From contig NZ_JFAQ01000113.1 in assembly GCF_001304695.1 (NCBI RefSeq), forward strand, positions 1 through 34,545: a stretch of DNA of 34,545 nucleotides, in the 5' to 3' direction. Within the stretch, counting starts at the first letter, position 1, and each line of letters opens with the position of its first letter. The stretch comes from Xanthomonas axonopodis (GTDB lineage: Bacteria > Pseudomonadota > Gammaproteobacteria > Xanthomonadales > Xanthomonadaceae). Shown piece by piece: positions 18,481 through 26,491 of the stretch. Position numbers and translations under genes: made by a program. The notes beneath the pieces were generated by a model. It was not told the origin of the DNA, searched no databases, and saw only the letters and a program-made list of their open reading frames with translations.

Positions 18481-19341
18481 ATGAAAACCCCCAACGGCCT
18501 GCAGCCGCTGATCGACGACGGCGTCATCGACGAAGTGTTGCGACCACTGAAGAGCGGCAAGGAAGCATCCGTCTATGTCGTGAGCGCAGGCGCCGAGATC
18601 CTGTGCGCCAAGGTCTACAAGGACATGGCGCAACGCAGTTTCCAGGCGCGCGTGCAATACCAGGAAGGCCGCAAGGTGCGCGGCAGCCGTCAGGCGCGCG
18701 CGATGGGCAAGGCCACCAAGTTCGGCCGCAAGGAAGCCGAAACCGCCTGGAAGAACACCGAAGCCGATGCGCTCTACCAATTGGTGGATGCCGGCGTGCA
18801 CGTGCCCAAGCCACGCGGTTACTTCCACGGCGTGCTGCTGATGGATCTGGTCACCGACGAAGCCGGTCACAGCGCACCGCGGCTAGGCGAAGTGGACCTG
18901 GAGCCCGATCAGGCGCGCGCGTTCCACGCTAGCCTGATCGGCGATGTGGTCAAGATGCTGTCGCTGGGCCTGGTGCACGGCGATCTCTCCGAATACAACG
19001 TGCTGGTTTCGCCCGATGGCCCGGTGGTGATCGACTTTCCACAGGTGGTCAGCGCCGCCGGCAACAATGCTGCGCGCGACATGCTGCTGCGCGATGTGCA
19101 TAACCTACACGATTGTCTTGGCCGTTTCGCGCCCGAGCTGCTGGACACCCATTACGGCGAAGAGATGTGGGCGCTGTTCGAAAAAGGCGAACTGCGCCCG
19201 GACAGCGTGCTCACCGGCCGCTTCAAATTCGACACCCGCCGCGCCGATGTGCGCGCCGTCCGTGCCTCGATCGAAGATGCGCGCCAGGAAAACCTCATTC
19301 GCCAGCAAGGCCGCGAAGCGGCTGCCGAAGACAACGACTAG
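18481..19341 (+). CDS. RIO1-type atypical serine kinase
   Basis: The product is 286 residues. It is a RIO-family kinase: a flexible nucleotide loop SGKEASVYV (residues 25-33) replaces the usual P-loop, Lys44 (CAKVYK) is the ATP lysine, the catalytic loop is LVHGDLSEYNVLV (His166-Gly-Asp168, Asn173) and the metal loop is VIDFPQVV (Asp185). All key residues for activity are present. Archaeal and eukaryotic RIO kinases act in ribosome biogenesis; the role of bacterial members is poorly known. It stands alone, divergent from the IclR gene and preceded by the GTAAGCGCTT pair. No Shine-Dalgarno is evident before the ATG, so a leaderless or short-leader transcript is possible. Confidence 0.9.
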   Translation: MKTPNGLQPLIDDGVIDEVLRPLKSGKEASVYVVSAGAEILCAKVYKDMAQRSFQARVQYQEGRKVRGSRQARAMGKATKFGRKEAETAWKNTEADALYQLVDAGVHVPKPRGYFHGVLLMDLVTDEAGHSAPRLGEVDLEPDQARAFHASLIGDVVKMLSLGLVHGDLSEYNVLVSPDGPVVIDFPQVVSAAGNNAARDMLLRDVHNLHDCLGRFAPELLDTHYGEEMWALFEKGELRPDSVLTGRFKFDTRRADVRAVRASIEDARQENLIRQQGREAAAEDND

Positions 19342-19543
19342 GAAGCGCCAACGGGCCGCTGCGCCGGCCGCCAGGTCCACAGCAGCGCATTGGTCGCGAT
19401 GCAGCGCAGCAAATTCAACGCGCGCGCTGCGCTACCTGTGACGTCGCCGAGCGGCCAAGCTTCGCGCGCAGGGCCACTTTCCCCAGCAATCCCGGGCATT
19501 TTTGCAATCGTGCCCGGCCAGCCGGCCTTTCCGTTGGCACTAG

Positions 19544-19573
19544 TTAACTATTTGAATAGTGATGGTTCATAAT
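19544..19573 (+). promoter_or_regulatory. Candidate promoter with operator-like dyad
   Basis: TTAACT (19544-19549) and CATAAT (19568-19573) are spaced 18 bp, upstream of the esterase start at 19614. The dyad ACTATT-TG-AATAGT (19547-19560) overlaps the -35 region and could be an operator. It stands out as AT-rich in this high-GC sequence. Confidence 0.45.
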
Positions 19574-19613
19574 AATCTGGCGAGCTCGGCAATTGGTTAT
19601 CGGAGAGTTCGTC

Positions 19614-20582
19614 ATGTCGTTTGATCCTGATGTCCTGCGCCTGTTCGCCCAGCTTCAAGAGGCGGCGCAGCCGCCCATGGAAACCCTGCCGATCGAAGGC
19701 GCGCGGGCGATGATGCGCGCGGTGGGCGCGCAGTTCGGTTTCCCGCGCATCGAGATGGCCGAGGTACGCGATCTGCAGGCCGATGCCGCTACCGGGGCAG
19801 TGCCGTTGCGCTTGTATCGTCCCACGGGGTTTGCGGCCGGCCCGGCCCCGACCTGCCTGTTCGTGCACGGCGGCGGCGGTCTGGTCGGCGATCTCGAGTC
19901 GCATGACGATGTGTGTCGGCAACTGGCAGCGCGTGCTGGCTGTCAGGTGCTGGCAATCCATTACCGTCTCGCCCCCGAGCACCCGGCGCCGGCCGGCGTG
20001 GAAGATGTCATCGCAACGCTGCATTGGCTGGTTGCGCACCCCGACACGGTCGGCGCCGATGTGCAGCGCCTTGCCGTCTGCGGCGACAGTATCGGCGGCG
20101 CCATGGCCGCGGTTGCCGCATTGGCCGCGCGCGATGCCGGAAACGCCCTGCGTTGCCAGCTTCTGATCTATCCGCTGACCGACGCGCGCCAGGACAGCGG
20201 TGTGTATCCATCGCGTTCGCTCAACGCCGGTCTGCCACCGTTGACTGCGGCAGCGGTGGAATTCTTCAACCGCCATCTGCTGCCGGATATGGCGGTGGCC
20301 AACGACTGGCGTGTCTCGCCGATGCTGGCGCCGGATGTCGCCGGCGTTGCGCCTGCGCTGGTCGTGGTCTGCGACCGCGACATGCTCTACGACGAAGGCC
20401 GCGCCTATGCCGAGCGCCTGCGCGCTGCGGGAGTGGAAGTCACCCTGCATAGCTTCCCGGGCATGATCCACGGCTTCATCAACATGGGCAGCGTCTTGCG
20501 TGCCGCCGGTGAAACGCTGGACCTGGCGGCGTTGACGCTACGCCAGCGCCTGCTGCCCGCGATCGAATGCAGGGCCGCCTGA
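19614..20582 (+). CDS. HSL-family esterase/lipase
   Basis: The product is 322 residues from the ATG at 19614, with GGAGAG about seven bases upstream. It is a hormone-sensitive-lipase-type alpha/beta hydrolase with the oxyanion motif HGGG at residues 85-88, nucleophile Ser159 in GDSIGG (the family usually has GDSAGG), Asp256 in CDRDMLYDEG and His286 in MIHGF. YRLAPEHPAPAGVED is also a family hallmark. There is no signal peptide, so it is cytoplasmic. It probably hydrolyses short-chain esters. It is monocistronic with its own promoter-like region. Confidence 0.88.
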   Translation: MSFDPDVLRLFAQLQEAAQPPMETLPIEGARAMMRAVGAQFGFPRIEMAEVRDLQADAATGAVPLRLYRPTGFAAGPAPTCLFVHGGGGLVGDLESHDDVCRQLAARAGCQVLAIHYRLAPEHPAPAGVEDVIATLHWLVAHPDTVGADVQRLAVCGDSIGGAMAAVAALAARDAGNALRCQLLIYPLTDARQDSGVYPSRSLNAGLPPLTAAAVEFFNRHLLPDMAVANDWRVSPMLAPDVAGVAPALVVVCDRDMLYDEGRAYAERLRAAGVEVTLHSFPGMIHGFINMGSVLRAAGETLDLAALTLRQRLLPAIECRAA

Positions 20583-20880
20583 CAACCTGCGGCAGCCGTG
20601 CCGATGACGCGCTGCCGCAACAATGGCGGTGTCACTGCAACCTCGGTGCGTGTGTCACTGCGTGCGTGTGCGGCTCGCAAAAAGAACCCCTGGATGCAGA
20701 CATGCGCCAGCATAGATGCCGGCACAGATAGGCGCTGCGCACCACGCGGACTGCCACGCTTGTCATCGTCTGCTTGTTGGCAACTCGCAGGTACTAGCGC
20801 ATCGGCCAGCACGGCGCCTGGCGTCGATTGAAGGCACCGCTTTCAACCTTGCCCTGTAACTGGCCCACGCGCACGCGTGC
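20583..20880. other. Gap between esterase and DUF2490-like gene
   Basis: This 298-bp region lies between two convergent genes. Nothing gene-like was recognised, and no clear hairpin with a T tract was seen. Small open frames here lack family features. Confidence 0.4.
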
Positions 20881-21592
20881 TCAGAAATTGAAGCGGAACG
20901 TGGTCATCAAGATATGGTTCTCCCGATCCACCGCACGCGTGTTGACGAACTGATTCAGGTAACCGACATCGGCGTTGGCAATGGCATTGAAATTCCAGTT
21001 GATGTCGACAAACACCCGATTCTGATCGAGACCGTGTTGCGCGCCCCATCGGGTCTGATCCAGATTGACGAACACTGCGTTGAACGCCACCCACGACAAT
21101 TGCGGACTGAACCGGCTGGGGCGCACCGCGCGGAGCATCTGCCGCACGCGATACCCCTCATCGCTGAAGCCTTCGCGGTGACGCTGTTCCAGGCGTGTGC
21201 GGCTGGTCAGGGTGATGCCGGCGACCGGATCGAATGGGTATTGAAATTGCCCCCACCAGCGATTTTCGCGGTTGGACCGCTGCCCGGCCGGATGGCTGAT
21301 GATGGTGTCGTAACCCATCCAGACACTGGCCTTAAGGTTAAGTCGATAGAACACGGCAGGGCGCAAGATCAGTTGATCGAACTGTTCGCCTTCCTCGCGC
21401 CAGCGCGGATGGACATCCATGCTTCCAGTACAGGTTTCCGACTGGCAACTTGCCCTGCGCATAGACGCTCAGCCAGTAACGCCCGTCTTCTTCGGTCCTG
21501 GCGTGCGCCGGCCAACTGCACGACAGTGTCAACAGCAGCAGAGCGCAGGCGCTGCGGAACATCGCCGGCCATAACGGGCAAGATGCGTTCAT
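20881..21592 (-). pseudogene. DUF2490-like outer-membrane protein, frameshifted
   Basis: The first frame, from 21592, gives a signal peptide (hydrophobic core LLLLTLSC, cleavage near AHA) and then DGRYWLSVYAQGKLPVGNLYW. The match then continues in a second frame as SMDVHPRWREEGEQFDQLILRPAVFYR to the stop at 20881. The switch is at 21423-21424, where GGAAGC probably was GGAGC, so one inserted base breaks the frame. The span is 712 nt, one more than a multiple of three; the repaired product would have about 236 residues. The mature part (alternating aromatic strands, final Phe) suggests a small outer-membrane barrel of the DUF2490 type; the family name is from memory. It may be a real lesion or a sequencing error. 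Confidence 0.75.
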
Positions 21593-21744
21593 GTGTCGAA
21601 ATGTGTCGTCGTTGGCAAATCATAGCAATAACGCTTGAGCCCGCTTCAACCGTTCGGTCGGCTCAGGTCGCCTTTGCTCGCTCGCGTGTTCGCTCATCGG
21701 GACACGCCGTCGTTTTGCGATGACCGATGCGGTCACCGCTGTCT

Positions 21745-23712
21745 TCAGCGGGATGGATGCCCCAACGATCGCTGACAACGGGCAGTGATCGTCGCGTCGA
21801 TCACGCCACCTGGCTGCTGGCTGCGGCGTGCGCGCTCCAGATGCACCAGCAGCAGCGAGATCGCCGCCGGGGTCATACCGGGAATACGTTGTGCCTGGCC
21901 GATATGCTGGGGGCGCACGCGTTCGAGTTTCTGCTGCACTTCGATCGACAGCCCCCGGACGCTGGCGTAATCGAAACCGTCCGGGATCGGCGTGCTTTCG
22001 TGGCGTTGCTGGCGCGCGATGTCGTCGCGCTGGCGGTCCAGGTAGCCGGCGTATTTGACGCTGATCTCGACCTGCTCGGCCACCTGCGCATCGTTCACGC
22101 CCGGGCCCAGGGTCGGCACCCGCATCAAGGTGGCGTAGGTGAGTTCCGGGCGCTTGATCAGGTCGAGCACGTTGGTTTCGCGGCTGACTGTCACGCCCAG
22201 CGCGTCGGCCACCTCGCGGCCCAGCGCATTGCCCGGTGTGGCCCACAGTGCAGACAACCGCGTCGTTTCGCGTTGCACTGCTTCCTGCTTGGCCGAAAAG
22301 CGCGCCCAACGCGCGTCGTCCACCAGGCCCATCGCACGCCCGACGCCGGTCAGGCGCGCATCGGCATTGTCCTCGCGCAGCTGCAACCGGTATTCGGCAC
22401 GGCTGGTGAACATGCGGTACGGCTCGGTGGTGCCGTGGGTGATCAGGTCGTCCACCAGCACGCCCAGGTAGGCCTCGTCGCGGCGTGGCGACCAGGCCGG
22501 CAGCCCCTGCACGTGGCGCGCTGCGTTGAGCCCGGCCAGCAGACCCTGGGCGGCCGCCTCTTCGTAACCGGTGGTGCCGTTGATCTGCCCGGCGAAGAAC
22601 AGCCCGGCCACCGCCTTGGTCTCCAGCGAAGCCTTGAGCCCGCGCGGGTCGAAGAAGTCGTACTCGATGGCGTAGCCGGGGCGGGTGATGTGCGCGTTCG
22701 CAAAGCCGTGGATCGAGCGCACCAGTGCCAGCTGCACATCGAACGGCAGCGAGGTGGAAATGCCGTTGGGATAGATCTCGGCCACTTCCAGGCCTTCGGG
22801 CTCGACGAAGATCTGGTGGCTGGTCTTTTCGGCAAAACGCACCACCTTGTCTTCGATCGACGGGCAGTAGCGCGGGCCGATGCCTTCGATCTGCCCCGAA
22901 TACAGCGGTGAGCGATGCAGCGCGCTGCGGATGATGTCGTGGGTTTGCTCGGTGGTCTGGGTGATCCAGCAGCTGACCTGGCGCGGATGGTCGCTGACCT
23001 GGCCCATGAACGACATCACCGGCAACGGGTCGTCGCCGGGCTGCTCGGCCATTACGCCGTAATCGAGCGTGCGCCCGTCGATCCGCGGCGGAGTGCCGGT
23101 CTTGAGCCGGTCGATCGCGAACGGGCGCTCGCGCAGGCGCGCGGCCAGCGTGGTGGCCGGCGGATCGCCCATGCGTCCGGCCGCGTACTGGGTTTCGCCC
23201 ACATGGATCTTGCCCGCCAGGAAGGTACCGGCCGTCAGCACCACCGAAGGCGCCTGGAAACGCAGCCCGGTCTGGGTGATGACACCGCGCACGCTGTCGG
23301 CTTCGCTGGTGCCGTGATGAATGATCAGATCGTCCACGGCCGCCTGGAAGACGGTCAGGTTGGGCTGGGCCTCGACGATGCAGCGGATCGCAGTGCGATA
23401 CAGGTTGCGGTCGGCCTGGCAGCGCGTGGCACGCACTGCCGGCCCCTTGGAGGCGTTGAGCGTGCGCCACTGGATGCCGGCCAGATCTGCTGCGCGTGCC
23501 ATCGCCCCGCCGAGTGCGTCGATCTCCTTGACCAGGTGGCCCTTGCCGATCCCGCCGATGGCCGGGTTACAGCTCATCGCGCCCACCGTCTCGATGTTGT
23601 GGGTGAGCAACAAGGTGCGCGCCCCTGCGCGTGCAGACGCCAGCGCGGCTTCGGTGCCGGCGTGACCGCCTCCGATCACGATGACGGCGTAGCGATAGAA
23701 GGAGTCGGACAT
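21745..23712 (-). CDS. mnmG: tRNA uridine-5-carboxymethylaminomethyl modification enzyme
   Basis: The product is 655 residues, slightly longer than the usual 620-635 because of a polar tail after the last conserved helix. MnmG (GidA) acts with MnmE to modify U34 of certain tRNAs. Visible features are the FAD motif [11 protein letters not shown] at about 13-23, then [24 protein letters not shown], the [11 protein letters not shown] and [10 protein letters not shown] segments, and [21 protein letters not shown] near 400. All are highly conserved in the family. The start at 23712 gives MSDSFYRY directly before the FAD strand; the open frame continues further upstream without homology. A perfect CRP-type palindrome lies about 85-100 bp upstream. 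Confidence 0.96.
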   Translation of the reverse strand: MSDSFYRYAVIVIGGGHAGTEAALASARAGARTLLLTHNIETVGAMSCNPAIGGIGKGHLVKEIDALGGAMARAADLAGIQWRTLNASKGPAVRATRCQADRNLYRTAIRCIVEAQPNLTVFQAAVDDLIIHHGTSEADSVRGVITQTGLRFQAPSVVLTAGTFLAGKIHVGETQYAAGRMGDPPATTLAARLRERPFAIDRLKTGTPPRIDGRTLDYGVMAEQPGDDPLPVMSFMGQVSDHPRQVSCWITQTTEQTHDIIRSALHRSPLYSGQIEGIGPRYCPSIEDKVVRFAEKTSHQIFVEPEGLEVAEIYPNGISTSLPFDVQLALVRSIHGFANAHITRPGYAIEYDFFDPRGLKASLETKAVAGLFFAGQINGTTGYEEAAAQGLLAGLNAARHVQGLPAWSPRRDEAYLGVLVDDLITHGTTEPYRMFTSRAEYRLQLREDNADARLTGVGRAMGLVDDARWARFSAKQEAVQRETTRLSALWATPGNALGREVADALGVTVSRETNVLDLIKRPELTYATLMRVPTLGPGVNDAQVAEQVEISVKYAGYLDRQRDDIARQQRHESTPIPDGFDYASVRGLSIEVQQKLERVRPQHIGQAQRIPGMTPAAISLLLVHLERARRSQQPGGVIDATITARCQRSLGHPSR

Positions 23713-23795
23713 GGGCGTGGACCAGGAGCGGAAAGGGAAACGGCCGCGGAAGTATCGGCTGAAGGGCCGGGCTAGGTCACTTCTTCGATATAAAG

Positions 23796-23811
23796 TGTGA
23801 TTTAAATCACA
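23796..23811. promoter_or_regulatory. Perfect CRP/Clp-type binding site
   Basis: TGTGATTTAAATCACA is an exact match to the CRP consensus TGTGA-N6-TCACA; the symmetry extends outward by A/T runs. Clp, the Xanthomonas CRP homologue, recognises the same sequence. It lies about 85 bp upstream of the mnmG start (minus) and about 130 bp upstream of the plus-strand terminator at 23943-23982. It could control either direction. Confidence 0.7.
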
Positions 23812-23859
23812 TTTTATGCAAGTGTCCCTCAAGTTGGCATGTTTCGTGCGGATATCCCT

Positions 23860-23982
23860 ACTGCACTCGTCGTGGCATTGCGACATGGGCGCAAAGGCTG
23901 GAATTGGAACAGGGGCCAGCCGCGCGTGCGATGGGGTAGCGTAAGGGTCGGTAGTCGGGGGACTGCCGACCCTTAATTTTTT
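23860..23982 (+). ncRNA. Candidate small RNA between mnmG and lipoprotein gene
   Basis: A strong plus-strand rho-independent terminator ends this stretch, although both neighbouring genes are on the minus strand and no plus-strand gene precedes it. Upstream lie a perfect CRP/Clp site (23796-23811) and a possible -10 element GATATC (23851-23856). Within the stretch GGCTGG (23896-23901) can pair with CCAGCC (23926-23931). The terminator loop is GGGG. A transcript of roughly 120 nt is inferred; the 5' end is a guess. No open frame of note lies inside. Confidence 0.5.
23943..23982 (+). terminator. Rho-independent terminator, plus strand
   Basis: A 14-bp stem (AAGGGTCGGTAGTC with GACTGCCGACCCTT, one G-T pair) and a GGGG loop are followed by AATTTTTT. 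The T tract exists only on the plus strand, so it terminates rightward transcription. Confidence 0.85.
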
Positions 23983-24040
23983 ATGATTTCTGCCAGTGGC
24001 GCACGCACCCCTCCGTTGCAGCGCCCGCTCGGCGACATCG

Positions 24041-24076
24041 AACAAAAAAGAAAGCCCCGGCATGCCGGGGCTTTCT
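24041..24076 (-). terminator. Rho-independent terminator, minus strand
   Basis: A fully palindromic 28-bp sequence (24049-24076, core GCCCCGGCATGCCGGGGC) is flanked on its left by AACAAAAAA, which reads as TTTTTTGTT on the minus strand. It most likely ends the lipoprotein transcript, about 205 bp downstream of that gene's stop. Confidence 0.82.
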
Positions 24077-24094
24077 GTCTTGTAGGCGCCGATA

Positions 24095-24139
24095 TCCGAC
24101 AGGGCCGGAACAGGGGGGGATCCAGATTTCCCTGTCGGA
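24095..24139. repeat. Inverted repeat TCCGACAGGG / CCCTGTCGGA
   Basis: Perfect 10-bp arms at 24095-24104 and 24130-24139 are separated by 25 bp. The repeat lies in the 3' untranslated region expected for the lipoprotein gene. A partial echo, CCCTGTC, follows at about 24169-24175. The role is unknown; it could fold in the transcript. Confidence 0.5.
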
Positions 24140-24281
24140 CATCGACATAAGTCGTTCAATGGGGCTGGCCCTGTCAAAAAATGACCTCGCGGGTCACACA
24201 GAACACCTAGCTTGCGACCAATCGTCAGCTGAACGCAAGCCCCCAATATCGCCAAGTGTGGGCCAGGTCGCAGTCAGCGTC

Positions 24282-24755
24282 TTAAGGAATCTGTTCGCGT
24301 GTGTTGCGCGGTGCGGTTTGCCGCTGGATCTCGCGAATGACACGCGGCGGTGCGCCGATACGAGGTGGCGGCCGCGACGGCGGTGCGCCGGTTGCCGGCG
24401 GACGATTGGGTTGTTGCGGCCGCGAGCCGCCGGGACGCTGCCCGTTGTTGAACGAGCCGTTCGGGCGCGGCGGGCGGTACTGCAGACGGCGATCGTACTG
24501 CCAATAGTAATAGCCGCCACCATCGCGATAGACCGGATACACCGGGTAGTTGTACAGGCCGATCGACCCGGCGCCATAGCCATACGGCAGACCGTACGGG
24601 TTGCCGTAGAAGTACGGAGAGTAGCCGGGCGGATAGCGATACTGCACGGCAGGCGCACCACGGTAATAGCCGCCCGACCCACCGCCGGTGTAGTCGTAGG
24701 TTGCGCAGCCGCTCAGGGCCAACAGCCCGGCGGCGAAGATCAGACGGAATTTCAT
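24282..24755 (-). CDS. Gly/Tyr/Pro-rich lipoprotein
   Basis: The product is 157 residues. The start at 24755 follows AGGAGG by about nine bases. A lipoprotein signal peptide ends in the lipobox LSGC with Cys17 as the lipidated residue; the next residues, Ala-Thr, do not indicate inner-membrane retention. The mature protein is low complexity: a Gly/Tyr-rich first half with repeated YG/YP/PY dipeptides and a Pro/Arg/Gln-rich second half. The latter is likely disordered and basic. No enzymatic domain is visible. The product is probably a structural or envelope-associated lipoprotein. I do not recognise a named family. Confidence 0.85.
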   Translation of the reverse strand: MKFRLIFAAGLLALSGCATYDYTGGGSGGYYRGAPAVQYRYPPGYSPYFYGNPYGLPYGYGAGSIGLYNYPVYPVYRDGGGYYYWQYDRRLQYRPPRPNGSFNNGQRPGGSRPQQPNRPPATGAPPSRPPPRIGAPPRVIREIQRQTAPRNTREQIP

Positions 24756-24912
24756 GAATGGTGCCCTCCTGCAACCATGGTGCCACTGTCGAGCCGATGC
24801 ATTGAATCGGTCCTTAATTGTGCGGCATTGCGGCGCTTTGTCATCGATCCAGCATGCGCGGCGTCAGTGGGTGCGGCCCGTGAAGAGGAGGCGATACGTT
24901 AATCTTGCAGGC

Positions 24913-25848
24913 ATGATCGAGACGGTCCCCCTTGCCCATTCCGACGTCCTGCAGGCCGCTGCGCGGATTGCGCCGCATTGCACGCCGACACCGTTGCTGA
25001 CATCGCACAGCCTGGACGCGCTCAGCAGTGCGCAGTTGTTCTTCAAGGCCGAGCATTTGCAGCGCAGTGGCGCATTCAAGTTCCGCGGTGCCTGCAATGC
25101 CGTGTGGTCGCTGCCGGATGAGCTGGCTGCGCGCGGTGTGGTCAAGCATTCCTCCGGCAACCACGGCGCGGCGCTGGCGCTTGCCGCACGCACGCGCGGC
25201 ATCGGCTGCCATGTGGTGGTGCCCGAAGGTGCGGTGGCGGCCAAGCTGGCCAATATCTCCCGGCACGGCGCCACGTTGTGGCGTTGCGCGCCGACCATCG
25301 CGGCCCGGGAACAACAGCTATGCGCCGAGGTGCAGGCCGGCAGCAGCGCCACGCTGGAGCTGCTGCACCAAAGCGGCGGGCTGGATGTGCTGGTGGCGCC
25401 GGTCGGCGGTGGTGGGCCGGCGGCCGGCGCCGCACTGGCGCTGCAGTCCTCGCCGGACCGCGAGCTGGTGTTAGCAGAGCCGGCCGGCGCAGCCGATACC
25501 GCGCGTTCGCTGGCGGCCGGGCAGCGGCTGGTCGATTTCGTGCCGGACATCATTTGCGATGGCCTGCGCGGCACCTTGGGCGCGCCCAACCTCGCAGTGC
25601 TGCAGCACGCCGGTGCGCAGGTGATCACGGTGGACGATGCCGCGGTGGTGCGGTGGTGCGGTGGTGCGGTGGTGCGGGCCATAATACGGCTGGTCTGGCA
25701 GTTGCTCAAGCAAGTGGTCGAGCCATCTTCGGCGATCGCCCTGGCCGCGGTGCTGGCCCAGCCGGCACGGTTTGCCGGGCGCCGGGTAGGGCTGATCCTG
25801 TCCGGCGGCAATCTCGATCTGGATGCCTTGCCTTGGGCCGCGGCGTGA
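24913..25848 (+). CDS. Serine/threonine dehydratase-like PLP protein, possibly inactive
   Basis: The product is 311 residues from the ATG at 24913. It is a fold-type II PLP enzyme like serine racemase and threonine dehydratase: Lys56 in SGAFKFRGA binds PLP, SSGNHGAALA (80-89) supplies the re-face serine region, VGGGG (164-168) binds the phosphate, and Glu189/Asp195 match the metal-site spacing of serine racemase. Two oddities are visible. After residue 147 the text goes straight from SSATLE to LLHQ, without the family's HPYxxxxVIAGQGT segment of about 20 residues. Residues 248-255 (WCGGAVVR) come from an octanucleotide tandem repeat and interrupt the VDDAAVV...RLVWQ region. The frame stays open, but activity is doubtful. 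It overlaps the next gene by 4 bp. Confidence 0.8.
   Translation: MIETVPLAHSDVLQAAARIAPHCTPTPLLTSHSLDALSSAQLFFKAEHLQRSGAFKFRGACNAVWSLPDELAARGVVKHSSGNHGAALALAARTRGIGCHVVVPEGAVAAKLANISRHGATLWRCAPTIAAREQQLCAEVQAGSSATLELLHQSGGLDVLVAPVGGGGPAAGAALALQSSPDRELVLAEPAGAADTARSLAAGQRLVDFVPDIICDGLRGTLGAPNLAVLQHAGAQVITVDDAAVVRWCGGAVVRAIIRLVWQLLKQVVEPSSAIALAAVLAQPARFAGRRVGLILSGGNLDLDALPWAAA
25642..25677 (+). repeat. 8-bp tandem repeat (GCGGTGGT)4 inside the dehydratase-like gene
   Basis: Four perfect copies of GCGGTGGT lie at 25642-25673, followed by GCGG. Three extra copies add 24 bp (8 codons) and keep the frame. Gain or loss of a single unit would shift it. Confidence 0.92.
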
Positions 25849-26447
25849 GCAGGCGCTCACGCCGCGGCCTGTGGGGCTGGGGCTGGCGGTTGTGCATGCT
25901 GGCGCTGATCTGGCTGGTGGCGGTGGCAGGCTGGATCGTGTGGATCGGCGACCGCGATCAGGCCGCACCGGCCGATGTGATCATCGTGCTCGGTGCGGCC
26001 GCCTACGATGCGCGCCCTTCGCCGGTGTTTGAAGAACGCATCCGGCATGCGCTGGATCTGTACGCGCAAGGCTATGCGCCATGGCTGTTGTTCACCGGCG
26101 GCTTCGGCAACGGTGCGCGCTTTGCCGAATCGCAGGTGGCCAGACGCTACGCGCTGCGCCACGGCATTCCGCCGGATGCCATCGTGATCGAAACCACCTC
26201 GCGCACCACCCGGCAGAACCTGGAACAGGCGCGCACGCTGATGGAGCGGCACGGCCTGCATCGGGCGATCATCGTCAGCGACCCACTGCACATGGCGCGC
26301 GCGCTGCGGTTGAGCCAGGAACTGGGTATCGATGCGCTGGCCTCGTCCACGCCGAGCACGCGGTTTCGCAGCTTCCACACCAGCTGGCGCTTCCTGTTGC
26401 AGGAGGTGTATTACTTTCATCGCGATCTGGTGGTGCAAGGGCCGTGA
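25845..26447 (+). CDS. YdcF/SanA-like DUF218 membrane protein
   Basis: The product is 200 residues if it starts at the GTG at 25845, which overlaps the preceding stop (GTGA), a common coupling arrangement. The ATG at 25896 would give 183. A basic N-terminus and one transmembrane segment (about 14-34) precede a DUF218 domain: ADVIIVLGAAAYDARPSPVFEERIRHAL, LLFTGGFGNG, then TTSRTTRQNLEQAR and IIVSDPLHMARAL. The SanA/YdcF group is an envelope-associated family linked to vancomycin sensitivity and cell-wall biology in E. coli; the enzymatic role is unsettled. It probably shares a transcript with the dehydratase-like gene. Confidence 0.85.
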   Translation: MSRRSRRGLWGWGWRLCMLALIWLVAVAGWIVWIGDRDQAAPADVIIVLGAAAYDARPSPVFEERIRHALDLYAQGYAPWLLFTGGFGNGARFAESQVARRYALRHGIPPDAIVIETTSRTTRQNLEQARTLMERHGLHRAIIVSDPLHMARALRLSQELGIDALASSTPSTRFRSFHTSWRFLLQEVYYFHRDLVVQGP

Positions 26448-26491
26448 TCGCAGGCCTATGATGCGGCTTTCCCAGCGGCAGGTTCGAGAGC

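Noticed and set aside
24159-24255. N-terminal extension of mnmG through the intergenic region
   Set aside because: The frame stays open to 24255 but passes through two terminators and the CRP-type site; conserved MnmG sequence starts at 23712.
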